A stretch of 64,000 bases of DNA from Roridomyces roridus. Taxonomy: Eukaryota > Basidiomycota > Agaricomycetes > Agaricales > Mycenaceae. The DNA is taken from assembly GCA_029378245.1 (NCBI GenBank), contig JARKIF010000003.1, forward strand, positions 682,001-746,000, given 5' to 3'. Every line of letters starts with the position of its first letter. The first letter of the stretch is position 1. The position numbers were made by a program, and so were the translations under genes. The notes under the pieces were generated by a model. The model was not told where the DNA came from. It searched no databases and worked only from the letters and a program-made list of their open reading frames with translations. This document shows, piece after piece, positions 35,664 to 46,226 of this stretch.

Positions 35664-36920
35664 TTACTGTACAAAATCTATGAGAACCCGATGCTTTGCG
35701 CTCTCGAGCGCCATCCGCGTCGCGGCCGCCCATCTGTCGTGGGGAATCGTCGGCGACCCAGCGGCAACCCAGCGTTGGGCCAACCAGGTGTAGGCCGCCT
35801 CGTCCTCGCGACAGTCCACGCTAGCAAAGAGTTGTCAAGAGCTGAAAAAAGAACTGGACGGAATGAACTACATGAAGGTGTCCACAATCTGGTGTAATAG
35901 CTCGTGCATATACTCCCAGTGCTTGTCTTTCCACGCAGCCAGTGCATCTCGTCCCAGCCAGAGCGTTTCAGGCACAAAGTGCGGCAAGAAGTCGAGCACG
36001 GGCGCGCCCGGGGCAGTCCATCCCAAATTGTCCGCGATATACTGCACTACAACGGCATGAACGTGTCGACCGCCCAGGAAGATGGCGAAAGAGCGAGCCG
36101 TGTTGTAAGATAGCGACTCGGGGTTGGCGTAGTACCGATGGAGGAGGATGCCCCCGGACAGACGAAGTAACATTCCCTCCGTCGTCATCGCCAGATAAAG
36201 CGGAATGAGACGCCTGAGGGTTTTGGCAACATAGTCGGGAGTCGGCGCCGGTCTTTCTCTGATGCTAACGGCCGCGTGGTAGCGTTCCAGGTCCAGAGCG
36301 CTGGGCGTTTCGGTGGCTGTACCAGCACAGTACAGCTGCCAGCTTGGGCTTTCCAGCAGTCCGGAATAGCAGCTGTTGGCAAACACCACCACCTTGCCGC
36401 GGCAGCCTCGCACCGCCCGCTCGAGGTTCTTCTTGTCAATGTAGGCGGCGGCGGTGGAGGTGGTGCCGTCCATCAGGACCATGAGTTGAAATGTATCTGC
36501 GCCGCTGTCCATCCGAGACTCCCCGTGCCCGATGACAACGAGGACCAGAGTCTCAGACTTTTGAATCGTTGTCGAGAGATGGGTGAGCGATAACAAGACG
36601 TCCATCACAAAGTCGTGGGCATTCTTATAGCCCGAGGGCTTGTCGTAGAGGCATTTGGGAATGGGATGGACAAGACGGTCGCACGCCGATTCGTCGAAGA
36701 TGAAGGTCTTGTCGGGGTAGCACACCCGGAAGTCCTTGACCTCGAAGTGCTCGAATCGTTGCTTGTCAAACTTCCTGTGCGCCGCGAGCAAGGTGATGAT
36801 CATCAAGTAGTCTTTGAGCATACACGCTTCGGGTTTGTCTTCGCTCATCATGGCGCAGAGTGCGAAGACAACAAACTTCTTGCCAGCATGCGTCACGTTG
36901 TTCAGCTCGCTGTTGACCAT
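35664..36920 (-). CDS. caspase-like (C14-fold) protein, copy 1
   Basis: From MVNSELNNVTHAGKKFVVF the frame has a caspase-like core. A hydrophobic strand ends in the catalytic-type His (LVLVVIGHG), and a second holds the Cys (KVVVFANSCYSG). Family assignment rests on these two motifs and their spacing only. A 51-nt intron (GTAGTT..TTGCTAG) joins the end to AAYTWLAQRWVAAGSPTIPH and the stop at 35664; this replaces the GYFIP.GSVEG segment of copies 2 and 3. An upstream exon (37076 down, HSPLLQGQGVRASISD ... LVEHFS) is in frame but meets TAG before MVNSE; a further exon LIHDAPFF ends at 37136. So the true start is unresolved. It ends 40 bp from RAD4, convergent. Confidence 0.6.
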
Positions 36921-37874
36921 GAGCTAGGAGAAGTGCTCGACGAGGGATGACGCACCCGAATCCGTCCACGATGGTCGGCCGGGGACTCCATCCGCTGGTG
37001 CTGAAAATACCTCAGCGAGATATACTAGGTCGGAGATAGATGCGCGAACGCCTTGTCCTTGAAGGAGCGGAGAGTGCTGGCGAAAGACGATGAGGCATGC
37101 AAAAGGGACGAGAGAGGAAGCTCACGAAGAAAGGCGCATCGTGGATTAGGGTGTGGAGACTGATTGTGGGGGTACGAGAGAGAGACCCCGGACAACATAA
37201 GACACAAGAAAAGGAGGTGTGATTGACGATCCCGTGCATCATCTCGAGGGCGTCCCATCCATTCTCTGCAAGTTCTTGTTGGCCATACTCAGAATGGAAA
37301 GAGGCGACTCACTTGCTGGCGCTGGTATCGAGCTTTGCGTGCTCCAGGTCGTTCCAAGACACGCCGTAAATACTCGGTAATGCTAAATGAAACCTTCCCC
37401 GCCCTCCGGCGGATCGTAAAGACCGAGGAATAAATCCTCGTCGGATTTCGGCTTCCAGCTCACATTGCAGTGGACCACGGTGAGGCAGCACAGTGTTGAA
37501 GAGAGGGTATGTAGGGGTATGTGCATGGGAGTCGTTGTCAAGCCTCGGCAACTAAACGCAAGCGACACGTCAATCACAAATCGCAGCCCAAAAGCGGCTT
37601 TCAATCCGACAGGACAAAAAGTGTAAGCTAGAAGACGGGCATAAAACGGGGCGGATGAATGGGGAAAAGGAAAGGAATGCAGATTTCGGGGATCGAAGGC
37701 AAGGCATCACACAAGACCGTTCAGCCACTCAACCGTTGATGCAGTCCACAGTCGGGTCTCTGTACGCGTCGCAGACTTCGCAATGATCTTTCGACTTCCA
37801 CGTCCAAGTCATTGTGGTAAGTAGGGTACGTGTTTGTGAGTCGAAAGAAAGTGACATAAGAATAGGAAAGTGAG

Positions 37875-39404
37875 CTAGTATCCGAAAACCTTCGCATCGA
37901 ACGCGGCGTCCCCGCGGAATGTCCATGGCACCGGAGACTCATAGCGCAAGTTGACTCGGAGGCCTTGCGCTATATATAGCTCCAGCTCCGGCTCTTCCAC
38001 GATATCTGTCTCCATCGTACGGTCAAACTCGAGGTCGATTTGCTCGAGTGGGTGCTCTGTCTCCATGCGGCCCAGGATGAAGGCCAGGACTGCATAGTCC
38101 GAAAACGTGCAGTAACTCTTGCTCATCTCCAGATGACGCAGAGACGGACAACCTGTTGCCGTGAGACTATTCTCCAGGAGGTCATCGTAGAGGCCGTAGT
38201 AGTACATTTCTTCTGGCGGTTCACACAATCGGAGATGCGTGATGGGGAGGAACTGAGCAATTCGGATTACCATCTCCGGGTAAATGGGGGTGCTGCCAGT
38301 GATGTATACGGTCAAACCCTCGGTATTTGAATATGATGAGTCGATGAACCTGGGGCTGTCGTCGTCTTGCCCGATTTGTAAATAATGAAGGCATGGCATA
38401 GTCAAATGTCCCAGGAACTCTGGGGCCGATCCAGCCGCGGTCTCAAAGTCGATGGTTATACTGAGCATCTGAATGCGGGGAAGGCGAATCGGTTGTTGAT
38501 CCAATGGCAGATCAACAGTGACGTGCAGCCAGCATCGAATAAGGCTCGAGCATCTCCGGAGTACTTCGAATGCAGCAACCGCACTGAAGCCCCCTTGAGA
38601 CCTTGGCACTCCGTTACGAGTCAGATTGAGCTCGGTCAAGTGCTCCCAGGCAAGAGGCAAGGCGAGCGCCTCAGCGTCTGCGGCGCGAAGTGAAAATCGA
38701 CGCAGCGTAGGCACATGAAAGAGAGCCGACTGCTCTGGGGCCAACGGGGAGTATTCGGTGAAGTCAACCGTAACGCTTTCCAGCATGGGAAGAGCTTGCG
38801 CGCCAAGCTCGAGTACAGGCCAAAGGTCCTTGATGGGACCTTTGAATCTGAGCCGCCTGATGCGTGTCGAGACGGCCAGTAGTTGGTCTAATACGACCTT
38901 GGGATACTCTTGGCTGCCGGAGAAAGATGGCAGAGCCAGCGAAAGGGAGAGGGGGCAATCCATCGAACGCTCCAGCCAAGCCTTTAGCAACGTGGCAAGT
39001 ATGCGTTCGATGGCCTCTGGGTAGAATGCGTCGAAATTTTCCGGTAACGGCGGGATATACACACTGGTCCAAAGTCTCGGGGTAGAGTGCGCGACTCGGC
39101 GCCAAAGCCCGCAGATACGCCCCAGAAGCATGGGCGCTTCGGTGACATCCATGAAGGCGTCATGATCTTCCGGGAGGCATGATATGAAGATCTCCCGCAC
39201 GATGTCTTCAGGAATGCGCCGTATTGGGGAGAGGAGGGCTCTATGAGCCTCGATCCCCGCTTGCAGTGACGCTCTCTTGGCGTCCAGCCGGGCAAGTTCA
39301 GCGAGTGGCTCTTGAAGGAGCGCACGCAGCTGTTCCACTTCAGAATCGGAGGGGGCGTAGTTTGTGTTTAGCTTATCGGCGAACGGCGAATCGACGAGCG
39401 ACAT
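37875..39404 (-). CDS. F-box protein with N-terminal coiled coil, copy 1
   Basis: Intronless, 509 aa, start MSLVDSPFADKLNTNYAPSD. Residues 20-50 form a short coiled coil; then the F-box LLSPIRRIPEDIVREIFISC follows, then a conserved LGRICGLWRRVAHSTPRLW. The rest is LRR-like (PMLESVTVDF, FHVPTLRRFSL, SLIRCWLHVTVDLPLDQQP) and ends VPWTFRGDAAFDAKVFGY. Such proteins are presumed substrate receptors of SCF ubiquitin ligases; the family is large in agarics (family knowledge) and the target is unknown. It lies upstream of caspase-like 1 on the same strand, as F-box 3 lies upstream of caspase-like 3. Confidence 0.85.
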   Translation of the reverse strand: MSLVDSPFADKLNTNYAPSDSEVEQLRALLQEPLAELARLDAKRASLQAGIEAHRALLSPIRRIPEDIVREIFISCLPEDHDAFMDVTEAPMLLGRICGLWRRVAHSTPRLWTSVYIPPLPENFDAFYPEAIERILATLLKAWLERSMDCPLSLSLALPSFSGSQEYPKVVLDQLLAVSTRIRRLRFKGPIKDLWPVLELGAQALPMLESVTVDFTEYSPLAPEQSALFHVPTLRRFSLRAADAEALALPLAWEHLTELNLTRNGVPRSQGGFSAVAAFEVLRRCSSLIRCWLHVTVDLPLDQQPIRLPRIQMLSITIDFETAAGSAPEFLGHLTMPCLHYLQIGQDDDSPRFIDSSYSNTEGLTVYITGSTPIYPEMVIRIAQFLPITHLRLCEPPEEMYYYGLYDDLLENSLTATGCPSLRHLEMSKSYCTFSDYAVLAFILGRMETEHPLEQIDLEFDRTMETDIVEEPELELYIAQGLRVNLRYESPVPWTFRGDAAFDAKVFGY

Positions 39405-40531
39405 GGTGGTTGGGGCAAGCGCCTGTTACGGACCGGTAGCCGGCCGCACTCCATCCGCACTTCTTCACTGACTACCACTGTAGCTTTCAGTCCAAGTCCG
39501 CAATGATAGCCTGGCACTGGGGATGGGTCTAGTAGTTACTATCAAGTCTCTACACTTGAAAGCCAGGAAAGACGAGTGATCATTTTCAGGCGAGCATCGA
39601 ATACGACAGCTCAAGCCCTGCATGCCACGCTCCTGGTGCAGACGCGGCAGACAACGAAGAGATGGCGATGGCGGAGGTAGGGGACGAAAGGACGGCGATA
39701 GATAGACATAATACGATGCATTGCAAAGCGACAGAGGATACGGACAGCAAGCATATGTGTATGTATGCAGGGAGCATTCTGCCCACGGAAAGCTGGCATG
39801 AGTACCAGGAAAACGAGAAGACTACCACGTACCAGTACAATCGCATGGCGAATCGACCAGCGTCTATTGTTTGAAGCCTTCCACGACGCCAGGGCCATCT
39901 CCCTCGGTGACTCTCGACCTCCGTTTTGCCTCCGTTTCTTCCTCAGAGTCGTCTGTTAACCGCGAGATCTGGAACTCTGTCCCTGGGGAGGCCGAGGGCA
40001 AACACATCAAGGATTCTTTGAGTGGCCAATCCTCCAGACGCTGGACGGAATGTCGTGACAAATCCAAGGGTGGAGTCATAGGCTAGTGCAACGTAGCGAA
40101 GGTGCAAGTGAACAGACTTCCGAGGTGTAGATTATATGTAGATCCAGTCCGATGACCTGCGACCTTCGTCAGCCCAAGTTCTTTGGGTGAGGATTCAGAG
40201 AGAACATACCACAGCGCTCTCAGACAGTACAGGCAATTTAAATGCCGACCACGACCACGAACGGCTTCTATAAGGTAGAAGCAAGACGGGCCTTTCAAGA
40301 GCCGGGGCAGACGTGAGGTGAAGGACAGGGCCTGGAAAGTTGAAACAAGAACCGGGGTCCCCGTTCCACTTCGGTGCTTCAAGTTAGCCGCAGAGCCAAT
40401 GAGATCTGGAAAGGCTAGCTGCAGACTCATGAGATTTTTATAAGTCGAATGAATGCGGTCCATTCGCGCTCACCATTGCCAATGGCCACTTAGATCGCAG
40501 GCAGTGAAGGCGTTGTGAACGATCGGATCAA

Positions 40532-40860
40532 AGCTGCCACTGAGCCATCTGCTCCGTCCGCTGCCCCTGCTGTCTGTGGAAAGTGGAGGGGTAAGGGGAT
40601 GAGACTGCTAGTGGCAGCTCGCTCAGACACGGACACGGACACGGATAGTGGTCGCAGACAAGACGCAAGACAATGTATTACTAAGCGAAGTGCCGTACTA
40701 CATAGAATCTTGATTTGATCTTGATAGAATCAATACTACACCTTTCACACTGTCGAAAACTCAGACGCAGCTGGAGGAGGAAGAGGAACGAGAGCGGGCG
40801 TTCCAGTGAGCGGTCGCGCAGTAAGAATATTGCAAAATTGAATAATTTTGAATGTAATAA
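40532..40860 (+). pseudogene. RAD4 3'-tail fragment, tandem copy
   Basis: Matches RAD4 from the TESAPSAAPA segment (about 35495) to past its stop. About 175 bp of unrelated DNA replaces the RSLRPR part (40572-40750). The codons for TQTQLEEEEERERAFQ remain, then TGA. It lies beside caspase-like 2 exactly as the real tail lies beside caspase-like 1, so it was carried in the duplication. Confidence 0.85.
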
Positions 40861-40863
40861 TTT

Positions 40864-42078
40864 TTACTGTGTAACATCTATGAGAACCCGATGCTTTGCA
40901 CTCTCGAGCGCCATCCGTGTCGCGGCCGCCCATCTGTCGTGGGGAATCGTCGGCAACCCGGAGGCAACCCAGCGTTGGGCCAACCAGGTGAAGGCCCCCT
41001 CAACAGAACCGTACGGAATGAAATACCCGGAGTTATCCAGAATCTGGTGGTATAGCTGGTTCAGATCCCGGCCGTGCTTGTCTTGCCACGCAGCCAGTGC
41101 ATTTCGTCCAGGCGTGAGCATTGCAAAGTCGGGCACGAAGTCAACCACGGGTGCTCCCTGGGCAGTCCATCCCAAATTTTCCGCAATATACTGCACTACG
41201 ACGGCATGAACGTGTCGACCGCCCAGAAAGCTGACGAAAGAGCGAGCCGTGTCATAAGATAGCGACTCGGGGTTGGTGAGGTAACGATGAAGGAGGATGC
41301 CCCCGCGCAGAAGAAGTGACATTCGCTCCGTGGTCAACGCCAGATACGGCGGAATGAGACGCCTCAGACTTTTGGCAACAAACTCGGGACTCGGAGTCGC
41401 CGGCGTGCTAAGTCTTTCTCTGAAGGCAACGGCTGCGTGGTAGCGTGCAAGGTCCAGCGCGTTTGGCGTTTCGATGGCTGTACCGGCAAAGCACAGCTGC
41501 CAGCTTGGGCTTTCCAGCAGTCCGGAATAGCAGCTGTTGGCAAACATAACCACCTTGCCGCGACAGCCTCGCACGGCCATCTCGAGGTCCTGCTTGTCGA
41601 TGCAGTAGGCGGCGGATCGGAGGGTGCCGTCCGTGAGGACCATGAGTTGAAATGTGTGTTCGCCGCTGTCCTTCCGAGGATCGGCGTGCCCAACGACAAC
41701 GAGCACCAGGGTCTCCGACTCTTGAATCGTTGTGGAGAGCCTGGCGAGGGATATCAAGACGCGCACCACAAAACCGTGGGCATTCTCATAGCTCGAGGGC
41801 TTGTCGTACAGGCATTTGGGGATGGGATGGGCAAGACAGTCGCACGCAGATTGGCCAAAGGTGAAGGTGCCATCCGGGTATGACACCTGGAAGTCCTTGA
41901 CCTCGAAGTGCTCGAATCGTTGCTTGTCAAACTTCCTGTGCGCCGCGAGCAAGGTAGTGATCATCAAGTAGTCTTTGAGCATGCCGCCCGCTTCGTCCCC
42001 GGCCATGGTGGCGCAGAGTGCGAAGACAACGAACTTCTTGCCAGAATGCGTGACGTTGTTCATCTCGCTGTTGACCAT
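40864..42078 (-). CDS. caspase-like (C14-fold) protein, copy 2
   Basis: Single open frame of 404 aa from MVNSEMNNVTHSGKKFVVF to VLIDVTQ. The Cys motif is kept (KVVMFANSCYSGLLESPSW); the His strand reads LVLVVVGHADPR, so the canonical GHG is GHA but the His is present. C-terminal DNSGYFIPYGSVEGAFTWL and RWAAATRMALESAKHRVLID are shared with copy 3. Like copy 1 it has a TAG just before MVNSE, which also makes a good splice acceptor (TTCTCCTAG). Its F-box partner is a pseudogene. Confidence 0.6.
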   Translation of the reverse strand: MVNSEMNNVTHSGKKFVVFALCATMAGDEAGGMLKDYLMITTLLAAHRKFDKQRFEHFEVKDFQVSYPDGTFTFGQSACDCLAHPIPKCLYDKPSSYENAHGFVVRVLISLARLSTTIQESETLVLVVVGHADPRKDSGEHTFQLMVLTDGTLRSAAYCIDKQDLEMAVRGCRGKVVMFANSCYSGLLESPSWQLCFAGTAIETPNALDLARYHAAVAFRERLSTPATPSPEFVAKSLRRLIPPYLALTTERMSLLLRGGILLHRYLTNPESLSYDTARSFVSFLGGRHVHAVVVQYIAENLGWTAQGAPVVDFVPDFAMLTPGRNALAAWQDKHGRDLNQLYHQILDNSGYFIPYGSVEGAFTWLAQRWVASGLPTIPHDRWAAATRMALESAKHRVLIDVTQ

Positions 42079-43094
42079 GAGCTAGGAGAAGTGCTCGACG
42101 AGGGATGACGCACCCGAATCCGTCCACGATGGTCGGCCGGGGACTCCATCCGCTGGTGCTGAAAATACCTCAGCGAGATATACTAGGTCGGAGATAGATG
42201 CGCGAACGCCTTGTCCTTGAAGGAGCGGAGAGTGCTGGCGAAAGACGATGAGGCATGCAAAAGGGACGAGAGTGGAAGCTCACGAAAAAGGGCGCATCGT
42301 GGATTAGGGTGTGGAGACCGATTGTGGGGGTGCGAGAGAGACTCGACAGACGCGCACATAAGACACAAGAAAAGGAGGCGTGATGACACTCGGACGATCT
42401 CGTGCATCCTCTCGACCGATCCGTTCTCCGCAAGTTCTTGTTTACTCAGAAGGGAAATAAGGCGACGCCAAGGCGGCGCAGTTGTTGGCATTGGTAGTGA
42501 ATTTCGAGTGCTTCAAGTTCACGCCACAGTAGTCGGTAATGCTGAATAAAAAACCTTCCCCGCCCACTTGCCCGCGAACGGCGAATCGTAAAGGCCGAGG
42601 AATAATCCTCGTCGGATTTCGCCTTGCGGTTCACATTGCAGTATCACGACCACGGTGAGGCAGCACCTGGCAGCACAGAGCGTAAGTAATACATGGGAGA
42701 CATTGGGAGTCGTTGTCAAGCCTCGGCAACTAAACGCAAGCGACACGTCAATCACAAATCGCAGCGCAAAAACGGGTTTCAATCCGGAAAAGTTGGCCAA
42801 TGGTACTTATGGTCTCTGGACAGGCACAAAACGGGAGGGATGAATGGGGAAACATAAGGAACGCGGATTTCGGGGATCGAACGTATCGCCCCTCGGGTGC
42901 ATGGTCCGACGTATGTGGAGCAAAGCATCACACGAGACCGGTTGGCAGCCAGTCAACCGTTAATAGAGGTATAAGCTAGTCGCACCTTTACACAGGTTCT
43001 GTACGCTCTTTCAAAAGTTCCACACTGTCGATTTCACTTGTGGTAAACACATAGTAGTAAGTCAAAGCAATAAACACCACGAGTAGAAAGTAAA

Positions 43095-44591
43095 CTAGTA
43101 TCCAAACACTTTCTCATCGAACTGGGCATCCCCGCGGAATGTCCAGGGCACCAGAGAATCATAACGCAGGTTGACTCGGAGGCCTTGCGCTATATACCGC
43201 TGCAGCTCCGGATCGTCCACAATATCTGTCTCCATCGCACGGTCAAACTCGAGATCAATCTGCTCGAGTGGGTGCTCCGTCTCCATGCGGCGCAGGATGA
43301 AGGCCAGGACTGCATCATCCGAGAACGGGCAGAAACTTTTGCTCATCTCCAGACGGCGCAGAGACGGACAAGCTGTTGCCGTGAAAATAGTCTTCAGACC
43401 GTCATCGAAGGAGCCGTAGTAGTACAGTTCGTCCGGCAGTTCACCCAATCGAAGATGCTTGATACCAGGGAAGAGCTGAGTGAGTCGAATTATCATCTCC
43501 GGGTAAATGGGGGTGGTGCCAGTGAGGTATACGGCCAAACCCTCAGTAATTGAGGATGATGAGTCAATAAATCGGGGGCTGTTGTCGTCTTGCCCGACTT
43601 GCAAGTAATGAAGGCATGGCATCGTCAAATATCCCAGGAAGTCCGTGACCGATCCAGCCGTGGTCTCGAAGTCGACGGTTATGCTGAGCATCTAGATGCA
43701 GGCAAGGTGAATGGGACGTGGCGCGAATGGCACATCGACAGTGACGTGCAGCTAGTATCGAATAAGGCTCGAGCATCTCCGGGATTGACCTCGGTCAATT
43801 GCTCCCAGGCAACAGGCAAGGCGAGTGCCTCGGCGTTTGCGACGCGAAGTGAAAATCGACGCAGCGTAGGGACGCGAAAAAGAGCCGACTGCGTCACTGA
43901 GACCCACGCGGAGTACTCGACAAAGTCAATCGAAATGCTTTCCAACATGGGAAGAGCTTCCGCGCTAACCCGAGGAGAGGTAAAAAGGCCCGCGTGGGAC
44001 CTTTGTATTTCAGGTGCCTGATGCGTGTCGAGATGCCCAGTAGGATATTGGGATAACTCTGGCCGCCATTGAAATATGGCAGACCAATTAAATATGGCAG
44101 AACCAACGAAATTGAGAGAGAGAGCAATCCTTTGAACGCTTCAGCCATGCTTGTAGATATGTGGCGAGTCTGCGTTCGATGTACTCCGGTGGGTAGTCTG
44201 GGTCGAAACACCACGGTGGGATGTAGACAGAGTTCCAAAGCCTCGGGGTAGAGTGCGCGACTCGGCGCCAAAGCTCGCAAATATGCCCCAGAAGCATGGG
44301 CTCTTCGGTGACATCTATGAAGGCGTCATGATCTTCCGGGAGGCATGATACGAAGATCTCCCGCAGGATATCCTCAGGAATACGTCGGATGGGAGAGAGG
44401 AGGGCTCTGTGAGTGTCTACCACAGCTTGCAGTGACGCTCTCTGAGTGGCAAGCTGAGAGATGATTGCATCCAGCCGGGCAAGCTCAGCGACCGGCTCTT
44501 GAAGGAGCGCTTGCATCTGTGCCACTTCAGAATCGGAAGGAACGAAGTTGGTGTTTAGTTTGTCCGTGAAGGGCGAATCCGCGAGCGACAT
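43095..44591 (-). pseudogene. F-box protein copy 2, inactivated
   Basis: Starts MSLADSPFTDKLNTNFVPSD at 44591 and keeps coiled coil and F-box (LLSPIRRIPEDILREIFVSC). A two-base gain in a CT run (CTCTCTCTC against CTTTCTC in copy 3) shifts the frame after KRSKDC and soon meets a stop. Further on, about 70 bp are missing after WEQLTEVN, and a TAG precedes ML-SITVDFETTAGS. The last 198 codons to VFGY are open. Confidence 0.88.
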
Positions 44592-44648
44592 GATGGTTTG
44601 GAGCAAACACCAATTCGGGCCGGCAGCCGCACTCTTCTTTCCACTTCC
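44592..44648. promoter_or_regulatory. 57-bp divergent gap between F-box 2 and NAXE starts
   Basis: Only 57 bp separate the two ATGs. The same gap of 57 bp is kept between the NAXE-derived start (58180) and F-box 4 (58238), so the pair was duplicated as a unit. Confidence 0.5.
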
Positions 44649-45653
44649 ATGTCTCTCCGATATCTCTCAGCCAGACTTGCCCAGCAAGTAGGCTCAGACC
44701 ATCGAATCGACTGTACACGTCTGAATCGTGAGCGCAGATCGACGATGAGCTCATGAGCGCCGCTGGAGCTTTCAGCCTCGACCAGGCAAGTTTCGCGCCA
44801 TCCAGCAAGAGTCTAGCTATTTACCTCTGTAAAGCTCATGGAGCTGGCGGGTCTTGCATGCGCACAGACTGTAGCCAAGGTATACGACTCCGCGAAATTC
44901 AATCGCGTGCTGGTGTGTTGTGGGCCGGGGAATCAGGGTGCGTGGATTTGAAGCATTTGGGCACAGAACTCTCAATTCATGCCAGGAGGCGATGGACTCG
45001 TCGCGGCGCGTCATCTCTGTGAGTGGCTTGCTACCTTCTCCCATTCCACTTGAAGACTCGAGCAGCAATGTTCGGATACAAGACGACAATCTACATGCCC
45101 AAGGTCGATTCCACAGCTCTACGACCTATGCGATATTCATACTTTTGTAGCCAGGTACCAAGGAAATCTACCAGCGTCTGCACACACAATGCAAAAACGT
45201 CGACATCGCAACCTTGCCCGCCGATTCAGAATCTCTCCGCGCTGCCCTGGCATCTTCCGACGTCATCCTTGACGCGATATTCGGATTTTCCTTCAAAGGA
45301 CCCATCCGAGCGCCTTTCGACGACGCCCTTCCCCTCATTTCGCAATCCCGCCTTCCGATCGTGTCTGTTGATATCCCGTCCGGCTGGGATGTCGAGGCAG
45401 GCAATGAAGCCGGCGTGGGCCTAAACCCGGATGTTCTCCTCAGCTTGACCGCGCCAAAGGAGGGCGTCAGGTCCTTCCGCGGACGGCACTTTCTCGGAGG
45501 GCGATTTGTTCCAAAGTATTCAGCCGTTGATTTCTTCTGCTACTTCTCAAACTTTTGAACAGGTCCATGGACGAAAAGTTCCAGCTGAATTTACCCGCAT
45601 ATCCGGGCTACGAACAGATTGTCGACATAACAGAAGCGGCACAGAAATTGTAA
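44649..45653 (+). CDS. NAXE: NAD(P)H-hydrate epimerase (YjeF_N domain, NAXE)
   Basis: Seven exons: 44649-44687, 44738-44785, 44835-44937, 44986-45018, 45066-45103, 45151-45515, 45563-45653; 238 aa, normal for the family. It epimerises damaged NAD(P)HX for repair with the partner dehydratase. Motifs: [20 protein letters not shown], nucleotide-binding [57 protein letters not shown] and VSVDIPSGWDVEAG. Intron 2 has a GC donor (GCAAGT). An N-terminal SLRYLSARLAQQ might be a weak mitochondrial presequence. Exons 1-5 are copied at 57.7-58.2 kb. Confidence 0.93.
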
Positions 45654-45687
45654 TACATAATGTTCATCACTGCAAACCACTCTTCAC

Positions 45688-46206
45688 ATGATCCATTGGC
45701 TCTTTTCTGTCTTTCAGCTCGACCCAACCTCCGACACCGTTCAGAGAAAGGTCGGTCCTTTCAGCAACGCAAGTGTTCAGTTTCAGCTCGACGAATCGAA
45801 CATCGTGTCTGGCTTTCAATTGGAGCAGCCTTGGTGCAATAACCCCAACTTGTAAGCCGTTTCCTGGCTTTTCTTCTCTTCTCCTTCATATTGATCGACG
45901 AACAGCTTCGTGAAAAATACGACTGGATTCTACCCCATCTTCGGTGAGCCTTTTTATTCCAAAAATAATTGAACATAGCATACCATTTGCTTAGCAGGTG
46001 CCACCCATGGTGCTCCGCGTTGGTTCGGGGGCAACCTAGATCCCACCATCCCTATGAGGAATTTTACTCTCATGAACGGTAAGGTGCTGACGCTTTCCGA
46101 TATGACTGCTGACGACTCGGTTCGGAGGGGCGGAGAGTACTTTTTCTCGCCTTCATTGTCAGCGATCGCCGACAAGCTCTGTTTGAATGCTTCATCCATC
46201 CTGTAG
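45688..46206 (+). CDS. small hypothetical protein with several N-glycosylation sequons
   Basis: Three exons: 45688-45851, 45906-45943, 45998-46206; 136 aa, start MIHWLFSVFQLDPTSD. Sequons NAS, NTT, NFT and NAS, a C in PWCNNPNF and a motif GATHGAPRWFGGNLDP suggest a secreted or lumenal protein. The N-terminus is not a clear signal peptide, so an upstream exon or a truncated gene is possible. No family recognised. It lies 34 bp after NAXE and ends 20 bp from the convergent MYND gene. Confidence 0.5.
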
Positions 46207-46226
46207 TTGCCTAGACTAATCGTACA

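Larger units (their letters stand above)
35300..40505 (+). repeat. inverted repeat, left arm (RAD4 tail, caspase-like 1, F-box 1, upstream region)
   Basis: Collinear in inverted orientation with 52593-57546. Matching parts, in order: RAD4 3' end, caspase-like gene, F-box gene, then about 1.1 kb of F-box upstream DNA. The upstream match includes the CATGCCACGCTCCTGGTGCA-like stretch at 39622 and the CCATTGCCAAT boundary near 40475-40505. Spacer between arms is about 12 kb. Confidence 0.8.
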
